Assembly: GCF_937123705.1 (NCBI RefSeq)
Contig: NZ_CAKZKO010000181.1
Location: 1 to 32,394 of the forward strand
Source: an uncultured Paraglaciecola sp.
Lineage (GTDB): Bacteria > Pseudomonadota > Gammaproteobacteria > Enterobacterales > Alteromonadaceae
Direction: 5' to 3'
Length of the DNA: 32,394 nucleotides
Made by a program: the position numbers and the translations under genes. The stretch's first letter is position 1; each line of letters opens with the position of its first letter. Positions 8,801 to 16,074 of this stretch are shown in pieces. The notes under the pieces were generated by a model. It searched no databases, was not told where the DNA came from, and saw only the letters and a program-made list of their open reading frames with translations.

Positions 8801-9185
8801 GCTCGCCGATCAGTTTACTTATTCTGATGGTGAAACCTTTACCGCGGGCATTAAAGCACTAAAACTTGGAACCGTGATAGGAAAACAAACGGCTGGAGCA
8901 GGCGTATGGTTAACGGGTCGGAATAGACAGTCAGATAACGGCATGGCTCGCGTCGCCGAATTTCCTGTGTACTCAATGGATGGACGCTGGATTACAGAAG
9001 GCCGTGGGATCTCGCCCGATATTGAAGTCGACAATTTACCCCACGCCACATTTAACGGTGAAGATGCTCAACTGCAAGCAGCGATTAATTTTCTTAAAAA
9101 GAAAATTAAGAAAAACCCAGTTAAACCTTTAAAGATTAAGGCTTTTCCTGACGTACATGAGTTTGCGGATGATATTTCAAATTAA
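5889..9185 (+). CDS. Exported tricorn-type protease (S41 family)
   Basis: This 1098-residue protein follows the tricorn layout. A signal peptide (1-18) is followed by two beta-propeller regions with TolB-like blades (for example SPDGKWVAF and LSPDGKSIAHDD), a hydrophilic linker rich in K, D and S (about 540-580), a helical core, a PDZ region (about 775-860) and a C-terminal S41 domain. Candidate catalytic residues are H758 (TLHSQ), S979-D980 (TYSDGETF) and E1037. Their spacings (221 and 58) nearly match those of the Thermoplasma enzyme (H746, S965, E1023). The Ser before the catalytic His in tricorn is Leu here (L757). It should degrade oligopeptides, but in the periplasm or outside the cell rather than in the cytosol. 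An AAGGAACT ribosome site supports the ATG. It stands alone and ends at its own terminator. Confidence 0.9.
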   Translation: MRTLILLGLLLTSYVALASSSYYRYPALHKDTVVFTAEGDLWKIKLGDQYAQRLTTHPAEETQASISPDGKWVAFVANYSGASEAHVMPIQGGLAKRVTFENVRVKVQGWSSDSQVLYSYNGRVGPAGNWTLKQVDPATLMTTTLPLADAVEGNITADGNTLYFTQFGMQISTDNARSYQGGAKGELWKYSLGSNQEATHLTAKHKGSARTPMATDNRLYFISNQSGSDNIWSMKFNGRDQKQHTQYKDWEVRSARLDNGKIVYQLGADIKVFDIASKKSQIIDIALTSDFPNLRAHWVNAPLKYLTSAKQAGNAKKVVLTARGRVAIANTDGSRFVEVATPQNSRTRNAILSHDGKSVYAMNDSSGELEIWQFPADGSKGAEQLTFDASIFRWNLYLSPDGKSIAHDDKNGDLWLLDIATKKQQKILENDMGTSPLESLTWSSNSQLIAVTHSHVKSERSQILLIDTKSNQQHILTSEKYASYSPAFSNDSQWLYFLSDRHFKSFPGAPWGDRNMGASFDRKTQVFAIALKEDATFPFALPTELSLQKSNDNKDIQQTSKDDSAKPKPDESKESSTINIDWKNIAQRLWQVPVASGNYSKLMASKKFLYVLDKINEPNSKAELKSIKIAPKSKPETFLGSVQSFSLSDDGETLFLQKTGNKKDMFLVAAGAKFSAKAKDIKVKTSDWKLHINPQQEWQQLFHDAWLMHRDSLFDKNMRGLEWSALKQKYQPLLVRLTDRHELNDIFKQMMGELNTLHSQVRGGDTPKDTEAAKPASLGAEFLETEQGIKIVNIYSNDPELVSRLSPLAKPGVNAEVGDFINAINGHKIQTIPDIAKALQNQAGKQVLLSLKRADKSINTVAKPTSTRSDYYNRYYDWVTRNQQKVHKSDDELGYLHLRAMGSEDVATFAREFYGQYKKHGLIIDVRRNNGGNVDSWILEKLLKRAWSFWKVRDNIPNTNMQQTFRGHLVVLADQFTYSDGETFTAGIKALKLGTVIGKQTAGAGVWLTGRNRQSDNGMARVAEFPVYSMDGRWITEGRGISPDIEVDNLPHATFNGEDAQLQAAINFLKKKIKKNPVKPLKIKAFPDVHEFADDISN

Positions 9186-9191
9186 CGTCTG

Positions 9192-9237
9192 GCCATGGGT
9201 TATCCCATTAGAATTTTGATAAACACCATGGCTTTTT
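9192..9237 (+). terminator. Rho-independent terminator of the tricorn-like gene
   Basis: GCCATGG (9192-9198) pairs with CCATGGC (9226-9232). The stem extends inward as GTTATC against GATAAAC with two bulged A residues, and TTTTT follows at 9233-9237. It starts 7 bp after the stop codon. No T-run exists in the other direction, so it should act on the plus strand only. Confidence 0.8.
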
Positions 9238-9260
9238 GATCTAACTGATTTTTTGGCTCC

Positions 9261-9917
9261 TCATTCAGTTTGTTGTTTTTTAATCACAAAAAATAGAATA
9301 AATAAGATTACAGCTGCTGCTATTGAAGCAGCGGCCATCCCAGAAGGCTGCTTCATCATTTCAATCGCTCCTTGGCCAAAGAACACCGCCCCCAAGCCTA
9401 AAGGAGCAATACCCAAAGTAGAGCCAAGCATAAACTTCCAAAGCTTTATCTGTAACGAGCCTGAAATAATACTGGTTATAGTGAAAGGTGGCGTGGGCGC
9501 TAATCGTAATGCAAACACCGCCCATGCTCCTTTTTCATCCATTTTACGCTTGATGGTTTCTAGGTGTTTTTTAATTTTAGGACCAAAAAAATCTGCACCT
9601 AACAACCATCCAACCCCATAGCCACTGATGCTTGCTAATGAAAAACCCAAAATACAAATAGCTACACTTAACCAAACGTTAAACACTAAGCTCACCGAAA
9701 AGGCGATAAGTGGAATGGGTATCAAAAGTGCCCCTCCAAGTAGAAAAACGCCCAAGAAGATACAGGCAGACAACCAATTGTCAGGAACACTCTTTGCCAC
9801 TTGGGTAATTTTATCAACCTCTAAATATTCACTAAGTGGCGTTAGGAAGTACAATGCAACTGTCCCAATAACAGCAATCAGAAACATTCCAAGTTTGTAC
9901 ATGTTACTTTTTGTCAT
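9261..9917 (-). CDS. TVP38/TMEM64 (VTT domain, DedA-like) membrane protein
   Basis: This 218-residue protein has several hydrophobic segments (about 8-26, 48-80, 82-105, 160-180 and 192-212). It carries the VTT/SNARE-associated core: the ALLIPIPLIAFSVSLVF entry segment, GYGVGWLLGADFFG, and the loop FALRLAPTPPFTITSIISGSLQI, which corresponds to the family's R..P..PF.......G. Family members act in membrane lipid transport and homeostasis, and some are linked to undecaprenyl-phosphate or phospholipid scrambling; the substrate here is unknown. The ATG lies inside the end of the upstream amidotransferase gene (14-bp overlap), with a GAGG ribosome site six bases before it, so the two genes are co-expressed. 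Confidence 0.85.
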   Translation of the reverse strand: MTKSNMYKLGMFLIAVIGTVALYFLTPLSEYLEVDKITQVAKSVPDNWLSACIFLGVFLLGGALLIPIPLIAFSVSLVFNVWLSVAICILGFSLASISGYGVGWLLGADFFGPKIKKHLETIKRKMDEKGAWAVFALRLAPTPPFTITSIISGSLQIKLWKFMLGSTLGIAPLGLGAVFFGQGAIEMMKQPSGMAAASIAAAVILFILFFVIKKQQTE

Positions 9918-10665
9918 TTTTTGCCTCGCTAACTAACCATTTGAAAATTTTTCGATGTGTTTTCATGTAGATTAAATATTCCGGATGCCATTGAACGCCT
10001 AGTAATTTGTCCGTCTTTTTTCCTTCAATCACTTGGTTAATTCCAGCTTTTTCTTTAGCAGTGACTTCTAATGTTTGTGCTGGTTTTGCTACTGCCTGAG
10101 AATGTATGGCGTTTACTTTTATTGGATCGTCACCAGCAATTTTTGCGATTAGCGAATCATGAGTAGTGTAAAGCACCTTTTTTCGTGGAAATGGAGTACG
10201 GATCCTTGCTTTGTGTTTAAGCAGGGGTAAGGTTGACTCATACATTGTGCCACCTAGTTCAGCATTTAATAATTGGTGTCCTCGGCAAATTCCCAAAATA
10301 GGGATATCATTTTTAAGAGCATGACGAATGAACTCGATTTCCATAGCATCCCGCTCCTTATCAAATCCGGCTTGACCAAACCGATTAAAAAATTCCATTG
10401 GATACAATAACCATTCTTTGAGCCTTAAGCTGAGGGAGCGGGTTACTTTAGATACAGGCTCTTTACAAAAATTTTCAGGATGAATGTCAGAGCCTCCACC
10501 TATGATGATCCCATCATAGTCAACAACACCATTAAAGGAATTAGGAGTAATTCGATAAGGCTTTCCTTTAGCCAAACGAATGTTCAATGACGTGAACAAC
10601 CACGCCATAAAACCTGATTTATTCGGGCCAGTGATAGCAATTCTTGGTTTCTTTTCGCGGTTCAA
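9904..10665 (-). CDS. Class I glutamine amidotransferase-like / peptidase C26 hydrolase
   Basis: This 253-residue protein has the C26 (gamma-glutamyl hydrolase, PuuD-like) layout. GGGSDIHPENF (57-67) marks the entry. The nucleophile elbow is GICRGHQLLNAELGGTMYE with C127, and the catalytic pair is H227 and E229 (VQWHPEY). Relatives cleave gamma-glutamyl bonds in gamma-glutamyl-GABA, folate polyglutamates or similar compounds. No polyamine or folate gene is adjacent, so the substrate is unknown. The start is TTG at 10665 with an AGAGG ribosome site upstream. No signal peptide is seen, so the protein is cytoplasmic. It overlaps the VTT membrane gene by 14 bp. Confidence 0.83.
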   Translation of the reverse strand: MNREKKPRIAITGPNKSGFMAWLFTSLNIRLAKGKPYRITPNSFNGVVDYDGIIIGGGSDIHPENFCKEPVSKVTRSLSLRLKEWLLYPMEFFNRFGQAGFDKERDAMEIEFIRHALKNDIPILGICRGHQLLNAELGGTMYESTLPLLKHKARIRTPFPRKKVLYTTHDSLIAKIAGDDPIKVNAIHSQAVAKPAQTLEVTAKEKAGINQVIEGKKTDKLLGVQWHPEYLIYMKTHRKIFKWLVSEAKNDKK

Positions 10666-11114
10666 GTTTTACCTCTATAATATCTTGCCACTAGATTTAC
10701 GCAGGGCTTATCAAGACAAACGTCATTTTTTAGTGACAGAATTGCAAGTTAAAAGCCAAAGCAGCATAAAAGCTAAAAGATAACTTGAAATAGGAAGTTT
10801 ATTCGCTTTTAGAAAAACATATGGAGAAGCTCTAAAGCCTTATAAAATGTGTGACTCAAGGATTTTTAGTCATAGTATTTTTAACTATCTAAAGTGACTA
10901 TTTCGACAAAATAAGACGGCACAAATAAGATAACGTGAGCGAAAAATCAATGTTCAAGATCGAGTTGACTAGGAAGTTATTGCAATATACTGAGTAAAAC
11001 TTACTGTAACAGGCTGGTTACTGTGCTTATATTAATATAAGTATTTAGTCGAAAACGCCTTTGCGAGGTTAAAACATTTTCGTTCGATAGCCACAGCAGA
11101 AAGATCTGCATCAA
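10666..11114. other. 449-bp stretch without a convincing gene
   Basis: The stretch is A+T-rich. A plus-strand frame of 67 codons (10580-10783) runs antisense into the amidotransferase gene, has no family resemblance and no ribosome site, and I do not call it. The stretch holds a 16-bp perfect palindrome at 11026-11041. It also has a weak plus-strand promoter-like pair (TTGACT 10965-10970, TATACT 10986-10991, spacer only 15 bp) and an imperfect inverted pair CGAAAA / TTTTCG near 11051-11086. A small RNA is possible but not supported. Confidence 0.5.
11026..11041. repeat. 16-bp perfect palindrome CTTATATTAATATAAG
   Basis: CTTATATT and AATATAAG are exact reverse complements with no loop. The site lies about 75 bp beyond the stop codon of the TSUP gene in otherwise empty sequence. 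It could be a protein-binding site or a chance A+T-rich palindrome. No gene start lies close enough to make it an obvious operator. Confidence 0.5.
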
Positions 11115-11840
11115 TTAAAAAATCATAATGACGGCGCAAATGGCTAATAAAGCGTAAATCACCTTTTTAAACAAAATTTCATTAATACGATTATGGATCA
11201 TTTGACCTACCACTATGGCCGCCACTAGCACTGGCACATAATACGCAATGTCTATTAGGTGGTTTTCTAGCACTGCTTTTTGCCATAACACTATGGCATA
11301 ACACAAATTAAGTCCCCACCAAGTGGCTAATAAAGTGGTTCTAAACTGGCTTTTAGTAAGTGTTGTTCGGCTTAATGAATACACCAAAAGTGGTCCACCT
11401 GAGGCAAATAAGCCATGGGTAATACCCGCGATAAAAGTCCAAACACTTTGCCACAACCATCCTTTAGCTGACGGGGTAACATCGCGGTAAAGTTTGTAAC
11501 TCTCTCGAATGGCGAACCATAATATTAATAACGCGAAGCCCTTTTTTAAGTGGTCATTACTTAAATAATCTAGTAACAAAATGCCTACTAACATGCCGCA
11601 TAACATCAAAGGCATGATGATTTTTAACAAGGTAGTAAAGTGTATTTGTTTCCACTCTTTGCTAATGGTCACTGAATTTATTAAAACGTTTAAAGCCACC
11701 AATATTGGTATCATAGTTTCTATGGGTAACACTAAAGCACCCAGCGCGATTGCGATGAGGTTGCCTCCAAAACCTGTGGCTATTTGGGTAGTAAAACCCA
11801 CAAAAATAAATAATCCGAACCACATTAATTCTGGACTCAA
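11115..11840 (-). CDS. TSUP family (TauE/SafE) membrane permease
   Basis: This 241-residue, strongly hydrophobic protein has about eight membrane segments in two repeats. The family opening is near the N-terminus (GFGGNLIAIALGALVLPIETM, about 22-43), and the second repeat begins GITHGLFASGGPLLVYSLS. TSUP proteins export or import small anions, with sulfite, sulfoacetate and other organic anions among the known cases. The TTG start shares four bases with the SDR stop codon and has an AGGGGA ribosome site. It is the last gene of the five-gene operon. The neighbouring monooxygenase makes an oxidised or sulfur product conceivable, but nothing in the sequence proves it. Confidence 0.85.
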   Translation of the reverse strand: MSPELMWFGLFIFVGFTTQIATGFGGNLIAIALGALVLPIETMIPILVALNVLINSVTISKEWKQIHFTTLLKIIMPLMLCGMLVGILLLDYLSNDHLKKGFALLILWFAIRESYKLYRDVTPSAKGWLWQSVWTFIAGITHGLFASGGPLLVYSLSRTTLTKSQFRTTLLATWWGLNLCYAIVLWQKAVLENHLIDIAYYVPVLVAAIVVGQMIHNRINEILFKKVIYALLAICAVIMIF

Positions 11841-12622
11841 TCTATGTCCCCTGAAAACTTACGCCAGCTGATCCGCTGAAATAACTTAGGCATACAGGTC
11901 CATAACCAAAAGCCCAATCTTGATTGAAACTGCGGGGAGTAGAGCCTTTGTTTATTATTTTGTTGCGCTGTAACGATTAATTTTGACATCTGTGCTGGCG
12001 TCATTACAGAGCCTACTTTGGACTGAGGTTGTTGAGTGGGTTTGCCATTGGCGCCTAAAGCATTTTGTTCAATGTTGGTGGCCACAAAACTGGGAAAGAT
12101 CATCAACAAGGTGATTTTGTCATTCAGCAACTCTGGTCGCCATGTTTCAAAGTGTTGATTGAGTGCTGACTTACTGGCGCAATAGGCGGCTCTGCCGGGA
12201 ACCGGCATAAGTGCTGCCATACTGGCTAAACAGAGAATTTTTCCTTGTGCCTTTTTAAGCTGAGGCAGTAGGCTGCGAGTGATATGTACTGGCACTTGCC
12301 AATTTAGTGTCATAACCCTGTCAAACACCTCCAAATCAGTAACAGAGCCTTTGCTTCTATGGGTGATCCCCGCATTGTGTACCAGAATATCTAACGTGCT
12401 ATGTTGCTCACTAAATGCCTGACAAAAACCACTGAGTTGTTGTGCATCTAATAAATCTACAGTGTAAGTGGAGCACCTTTTGGGAAACTGCTGTGCTCGC
12501 TCTGACAGTTTTTGCCCGTCTCGGTCTAATAGATGTACATGGTAGCCAAGTTGCCAATATTGCTGGGCTAGGGCCCACCCTAGACCGTCGGCAGAACCGG
12601 TAATCAGTATGTGTTTAATCAT
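11837..12622 (-). CDS. Short-chain dehydrogenase/reductase (classical SDR)
   Basis: This 261-residue protein carries the Rossmann entry TGSADGLG near its N-terminus, then NAG (HNAGIT), a catalytic Ser in CLASMAAL and YCASK. It is therefore a complete NAD(P)-dependent oxidoreductase. The C-terminus has an extra hydrophobic, Trp-rich tail (FWLWTCMPKLFQRISW), which might touch the membrane. I take the ATG at 12622 because the glycine-rich motif then sits where the family expects it; a longer frame from 12706 adds 28 unmatched residues lying inside the epimerase gene. The start overlaps the epimerase stop by 8 bp. It is the fourth gene of the operon. Substrate unknown. Confidence 0.85.
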   Translation of the reverse strand: MIKHILITGSADGLGWALAQQYWQLGYHVHLLDRDGQKLSERAQQFPKRCSTYTVDLLDAQQLSGFCQAFSEQHSTLDILVHNAGITHRSKGSVTDLEVFDRVMTLNWQVPVHITRSLLPQLKKAQGKILCLASMAALMPVPGRAAYCASKSALNQHFETWRPELLNDKITLLMIFPSFVATNIEQNALGANGKPTQQPQSKVGSVMTPAQMSKLIVTAQQNNKQRLYSPQFQSRLGFWLWTCMPKLFQRISWRKFSGDID

Positions 12623-13571
12623 GGTTGTCTGCACTGTTGTTTTGTTGACGATGTGACCAAAAATATTCAAAGACTTGCTGCGATGTTTTGGCGGGAATAT
12701 AACCAAATTCGGTTTTTAATTTGTGATTGTCGAGTACCGGGCGGTATTGCAAAAAAATCACTTGTTCGGGGCGATTACTGGTTAGATTAAGTAAATTGCC
12801 CAACCATAAGGCCGCTTTGAGCAAGAGTGCGGGCACTTGTGTGACACCTTTGTTCGTCAATTTTGCCAACTGTTCGACGGTGAGTTTACCGTCTCCCGCT
12901 AAATTAAACTGTCCTGCTTTTTGTTGGGTCACACCGTGCACTAAAGCATTCACCACGTCTTTATCCCAAATAAATACAAAAGGCGAGTCTGAATTGCCAA
13001 CCTTAAGTAGTTTTGGTCGCTCGAATAACGCAGTAATTTTATTGTTAGTGGTTTTACCCAGCACAGTGCATGGCCTTAAGATCAATACTTGAGTGGTATC
13101 TTGGCGCTGACTAAAGTCTGCCAATAATGATTCAACTAAACGTTTATGGCGAGAATAAGAAAATTCCTCATTGCCTCTAAGGGGATGATTTTCTGTTAAC
13201 CATTGGGGGTTGTCGGCATGATAACCATAAGCAGCGCCACTTGAGGTGATAGTGAGATGTTGCACTTGGTTGGCTTCGCATGCTTTGATAACATTTTTTG
13301 TACCATTTACATCAATGTCATACTCCAGCGCTTCATTTTGACCGGGTGAGACTATGGAGGCTAAATGCACCACATGAGTGATACTTTTATCAGCCATAAG
13401 CTGACTGAGTTTGGTGTCTCGAATATCTAATTCTACAATGTCAAAACTGACGTTATCTTTGGGGACATGTAAGTCGATACCTAGTACACAGCAATCAGCT
13501 AGTTGTTGTAATTGTTCTCCTAGTTGTTTACCTATGTATCCAGCGGCTCCTGTAATCAATATGTGTTTCAT
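12615..13571 (-). CDS. NAD-dependent epimerase/dehydratase (extended SDR)
   Basis: This 318-residue protein has GAAGYIG at its N-terminus, the HLASIVSPGQ and VNGTKNV stretches of extended SDRs, an active-site region TSSGAAYGYH, and YSRHK carrying the YxxxK pair. The family acts on nucleotide sugars, but many relatives reduce or isomerise sterols, carbonyls or lignin-type compounds. With no sugar-nucleotide genes nearby and a monooxygenase and transporter in the operon, a small-molecule dehydrogenase/isomerase role is more likely; this is inference. It sits 2 bp after the transporter gene and overlaps the next SDR by 8 bp. Confidence 0.85.
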   Translation of the reverse strand: MKHILITGAAGYIGKQLGEQLQQLADCCVLGIDLHVPKDNVSFDIVELDIRDTKLSQLMADKSITHVVHLASIVSPGQNEALEYDIDVNGTKNVIKACEANQVQHLTITSSGAAYGYHADNPQWLTENHPLRGNEEFSYSRHKRLVESLLADFSQRQDTTQVLILRPCTVLGKTTNNKITALFERPKLLKVGNSDSPFVFIWDKDVVNALVHGVTQQKAGQFNLAGDGKLTVEQLAKLTNKGVTQVPALLLKAALWLGNLLNLTSNRPEQVIFLQYRPVLDNHKLKTEFGYIPAKTSQQVFEYFWSHRQQNNSADNHD

Positions 13572-13573
13572 GG

Positions 13574-14479
13574 TTATTGTGCTACCACCTTGCTTTTATC
13601 TCGCGACCAAAACAACGCCAGAGTAAGGCCGCTGACCAAATGCCATACGCCCCAAAATGCGGTAATGATCATGGCACCGCCCAAAGTTGGCATAAAAGTA
13701 AATAACAACACTAGCCCTAAGCCAGAGTTTTGAATACCCACTTCGAAGGTTAACGCCCGTCTGTCGGGCACACTGAGAGTAAATAAACGGGCACTGACAT
13801 TACCAAGCAATAAGGCGCAACTATTATGTAACACCACTAGCCACAAAAACACCTGCCAATGTTCGGCGAATATATCTAGGTTTTTCACAAAGGCTATCAA
13901 TACAAAACTGATAAAGACTAACAAGGACAATATACGCATGGAGCGCACTGATTTTTCTACTAGTTTGGGATAATGCTTGCCAATCCACATGCCTAGTAAC
14001 AAAGGCAAACCCAAGACGGTTAATACCAGTGCAAACACTTCCAAAACATTGATATTAATGGCGGTTAATAATTCATTGGTCGCAGGGTTCATTGCAGCAT
14101 AAAACGCAAAATTAAACGGTGTCATGACTACAGCTGTCATGCTGGATATGGCTGTCATAGTCACAGACGTCGCCACACTGCCTTTTCCTAAAAAGGTCAT
14201 CACATTGGAGAATACGCCACCTGGACAGGAAGACACTAAAATCATACCTAAAGCCATACTGGCTGGCACATGCAACAGCATAGTTAAGCCAAAAGTGATG
14301 GCTGGTAAAATAATAAATTGGCAAACAAGACCAATTGATGGCGCAACCGGAGCTTTGATAATACGACTAAAATCACTGATTTTTAAGTTTAGCGACACAC
14401 CAAACATTAGCACTGCAAGGATAATATTTAACACCACTAAACTGGCGGGATCAAAATTGATGCTGATGTTGTCTAACAT
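13574..14479 (-). CDS. Bile acid:sodium symporter (BASS) family transporter
   Basis: This 301-residue integral membrane protein has about nine or ten hydrophobic segments and the BASS signatures: LMFGVSLNLKISDF near residues 24-37 and SSCPGGVFSNVMTFLGKGSVATSVTMTAISS (about 83-113), the conserved unwound-helix region that holds sodium in this family. A second crossover is EVGIQNSGLGLVLL. Family members import organic anions such as bile acids, pyruvate or pantoate with sodium. It probably brings the substrate of this operon into the cell. It begins one base after the monooxygenase ends and is followed 2 bp later by the epimerase. Confidence 0.88.
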   Translation of the reverse strand: MLDNISINFDPASLVVLNIILAVLMFGVSLNLKISDFSRIIKAPVAPSIGLVCQFIILPAITFGLTMLLHVPASMALGMILVSSCPGGVFSNVMTFLGKGSVATSVTMTAISSMTAVVMTPFNFAFYAAMNPATNELLTAININVLEVFALVLTVLGLPLLLGMWIGKHYPKLVEKSVRSMRILSLLVFISFVLIAFVKNLDIFAEHWQVFLWLVVLHNSCALLLGNVSARLFTLSVPDRRALTFEVGIQNSGLGLVLLFTFMPTLGGAMIITAFWGVWHLVSGLTLALFWSRDKSKVVAQ

Positions 14480-14480
14480 A

Positions 14481-15791
14481 CTAACTATCCAGCGCTTGTT
14501 GGAAACGTGCCGTCAAAGTTCGCATACTTTTTAGGTAACTGTCTTTGTGAACATAATAGGCCATTCTGGCTACTTTTAAGTAGTTCATACCACCGCTGGT
14601 ATCGTGTTGGGCACTGCTCATTTGCTGTTTAAACCACTGAATAGTCTCTGGTTTATTCGTTTGTTTTAACTTTAATAACATGGCCACCATTTGTGCTTGT
14701 TCGGCTCGGCCTTGCCAACCTAAACCAGCCGCTTCCACCATGCCCATCACAAATACGTTTTCTTGTTCAGGGTTAAATACGTTTAGGAACAAATCCGGTG
14801 CATCTTGTTGCCAATTGAGTAAAGCCTTGTCGATAAACGGAAAATCAAGTTTGTAACCTGTCGCCATTAAAATCAGATCGTATTCTGCTTCGCTTTTATC
14901 TGCAAAAGTGACCTTTTGTCCCGAGCACTTTTGAATATCTTTTTGTGCCTTAATATCACCATGGCCTAAATGATGTAGCACCAGCGAATTAATCACAGGG
15001 TGGGATTCATACATTTTGTAGTCAGGCTCAGGTAGTCCGTAATCGCTGGGTTTGCCAACCAGTATTTTGATTAATAATCCTTCGACAAACTGTTTGATTG
15101 TCTTTGGTAGTTTAATCTTGCCACCCAGACTGTCTATGGCTTTGCCTAACGCAAATTTGGGTAAAAAGTAATAACCTCTGCGTACACTGATGTCCACAGA
15201 TTGAGCGTGATGTACGGCGTCTATGGCAATATCACAGGCGCTGTTGCCACAGCCTACAATCAATACGCGTTTGTTTTTGAATATTTGTGGGTGTTTATAT
15301 TGGTTAGAGTGAAGCAGCTCGCCACTAAAGTCCCCAGGAATTGTGGGTATGTTCGGCTTATGTAAATTGCCATTTGCAAGCAATACACCGGCAAACGTTT
15401 TGCTGTGTGATTGCCCATCTTTAGTCCAACTCAGTTGCCACTGCCCATTATCTAGAGGTGTCATTGCGGTGACTTTACAACCAAAACTAAAATATCGTTT
15501 TAACTCAAACTCGTGAGCATAATCTTGAAAATATTGGCAAATATCGGAGTGTTTAGGATAAGTCGCTACCTCAGCGGCCATAGGGAATTCTGTAAACTCA
15601 GTCATATGTTTAGAAGAAATAAGGTGGGCACTTTCATACATAGTACTGTGTGGATTGGTAATGTCCCACAGCCCACCAATATCTGAATGCAACTCAAAAC
15701 CTTCAAACACAATGCCGTATTTTTGTAGCTGCCTAGCGGTGGCTAAGCCCATAGGACCTGCACCAATAAGTGCGTAAGTTAATTCAGTCAT
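14481..15791 (-). CDS. Flavin-containing monooxygenase (FMO-like)
   Basis: This 436-residue protein has the two-nucleotide-domain plan of FMOs. The FAD site is GAGPMG (10-15). The FMO identity motif FxGxxxHxxxY appears as FSGELLHSNQY. The NADPH site VGCGNSACDIA follows, and a later ATGYKLDFPF matches the conserved ATG segment. These enzymes use NADPH and oxygen to oxygenate N, S or carbonyl centres. It is the first gene of the five-gene operon, so the pathway probably begins with uptake and oxygenation. The ATG at 15791 follows a 283-bp divergent intergenic region shared with the M18 gene. Family firm, substrate unknown. Confidence 0.9.
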   Translation of the reverse strand: MTELTYALIGAGPMGLATARQLQKYGIVFEGFELHSDIGGLWDITNPHSTMYESAHLISSKHMTEFTEFPMAAEVATYPKHSDICQYFQDYAHEFELKRYFSFGCKVTAMTPLDNGQWQLSWTKDGQSHSKTFAGVLLANGNLHKPNIPTIPGDFSGELLHSNQYKHPQIFKNKRVLIVGCGNSACDIAIDAVHHAQSVDISVRRGYYFLPKFALGKAIDSLGGKIKLPKTIKQFVEGLLIKILVGKPSDYGLPEPDYKMYESHPVINSLVLHHLGHGDIKAQKDIQKCSGQKVTFADKSEAEYDLILMATGYKLDFPFIDKALLNWQQDAPDLFLNVFNPEQENVFVMGMVEAAGLGWQGRAEQAQMVAMLLKLKQTNKPETIQWFKQQMSSAQHDTSGGMNYLKVARMAYYVHKDSYLKSMRTLTARFQQALDS

Positions 15792-16074
15792 GGTTTTACT
15801 TCTTCAGATTCAAAACTTAAGGTTTATTTTACGTATGGGTTTTTATTGTGCACGGTTTATATCTGGTTATTAGTGATTAATTTGCACCAATTTAATGCAA
15901 AAAGTCAATTAGTCCTATTTAAAACCTTTGATTAAACATGCCTAAATGCTGAATATTTTTTTAGACTTAAACGATATAAATTCCTTTTGTATAGGATTAA
16001 TACTTGTCAGTTAAGGTGGGCAGCTTTTATCATAGCAACCACTTTTAACTCGAGTAATCACAATCAAAATCCCT
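15792..16074. promoter_or_regulatory. Divergent intergenic region between the FMO operon and the M18 gene
   Basis: This 283-bp region must hold both outward promoters because both flanking genes point away from it. It is A+T-rich, but I could not pick a -35/-10 pair with good spacing on either strand. The nearest on the plus strand is TTAAAC, 17 bp, TATAGG around 15967-15995, which is weak. No clear operator palindrome or riboswitch was seen. Confidence 0.45.

Noticed and set aside
9253..9936. Two plus-strand frames across the VTT membrane gene
   Set aside because: They are mirror frames of a strongly supported membrane protein, and their compositions are not protein-like.
10580..10783. Plus-strand 67-codon frame after the amidotransferase gene start
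   Set aside because: It is antisense to the start of a well-supported gene, has no ribosome site and no family resemblance.
12623..12706. 28-residue extension of the SDR gene
   Set aside because: It lies inside the epimerase coding region and would place the glycine-rich motif far from the N-terminus.
14124..14534. 136-codon plus-strand frame
   Set aside because: It lies opposite the BASS transporter and the end of the FMO gene, both with clear motifs.
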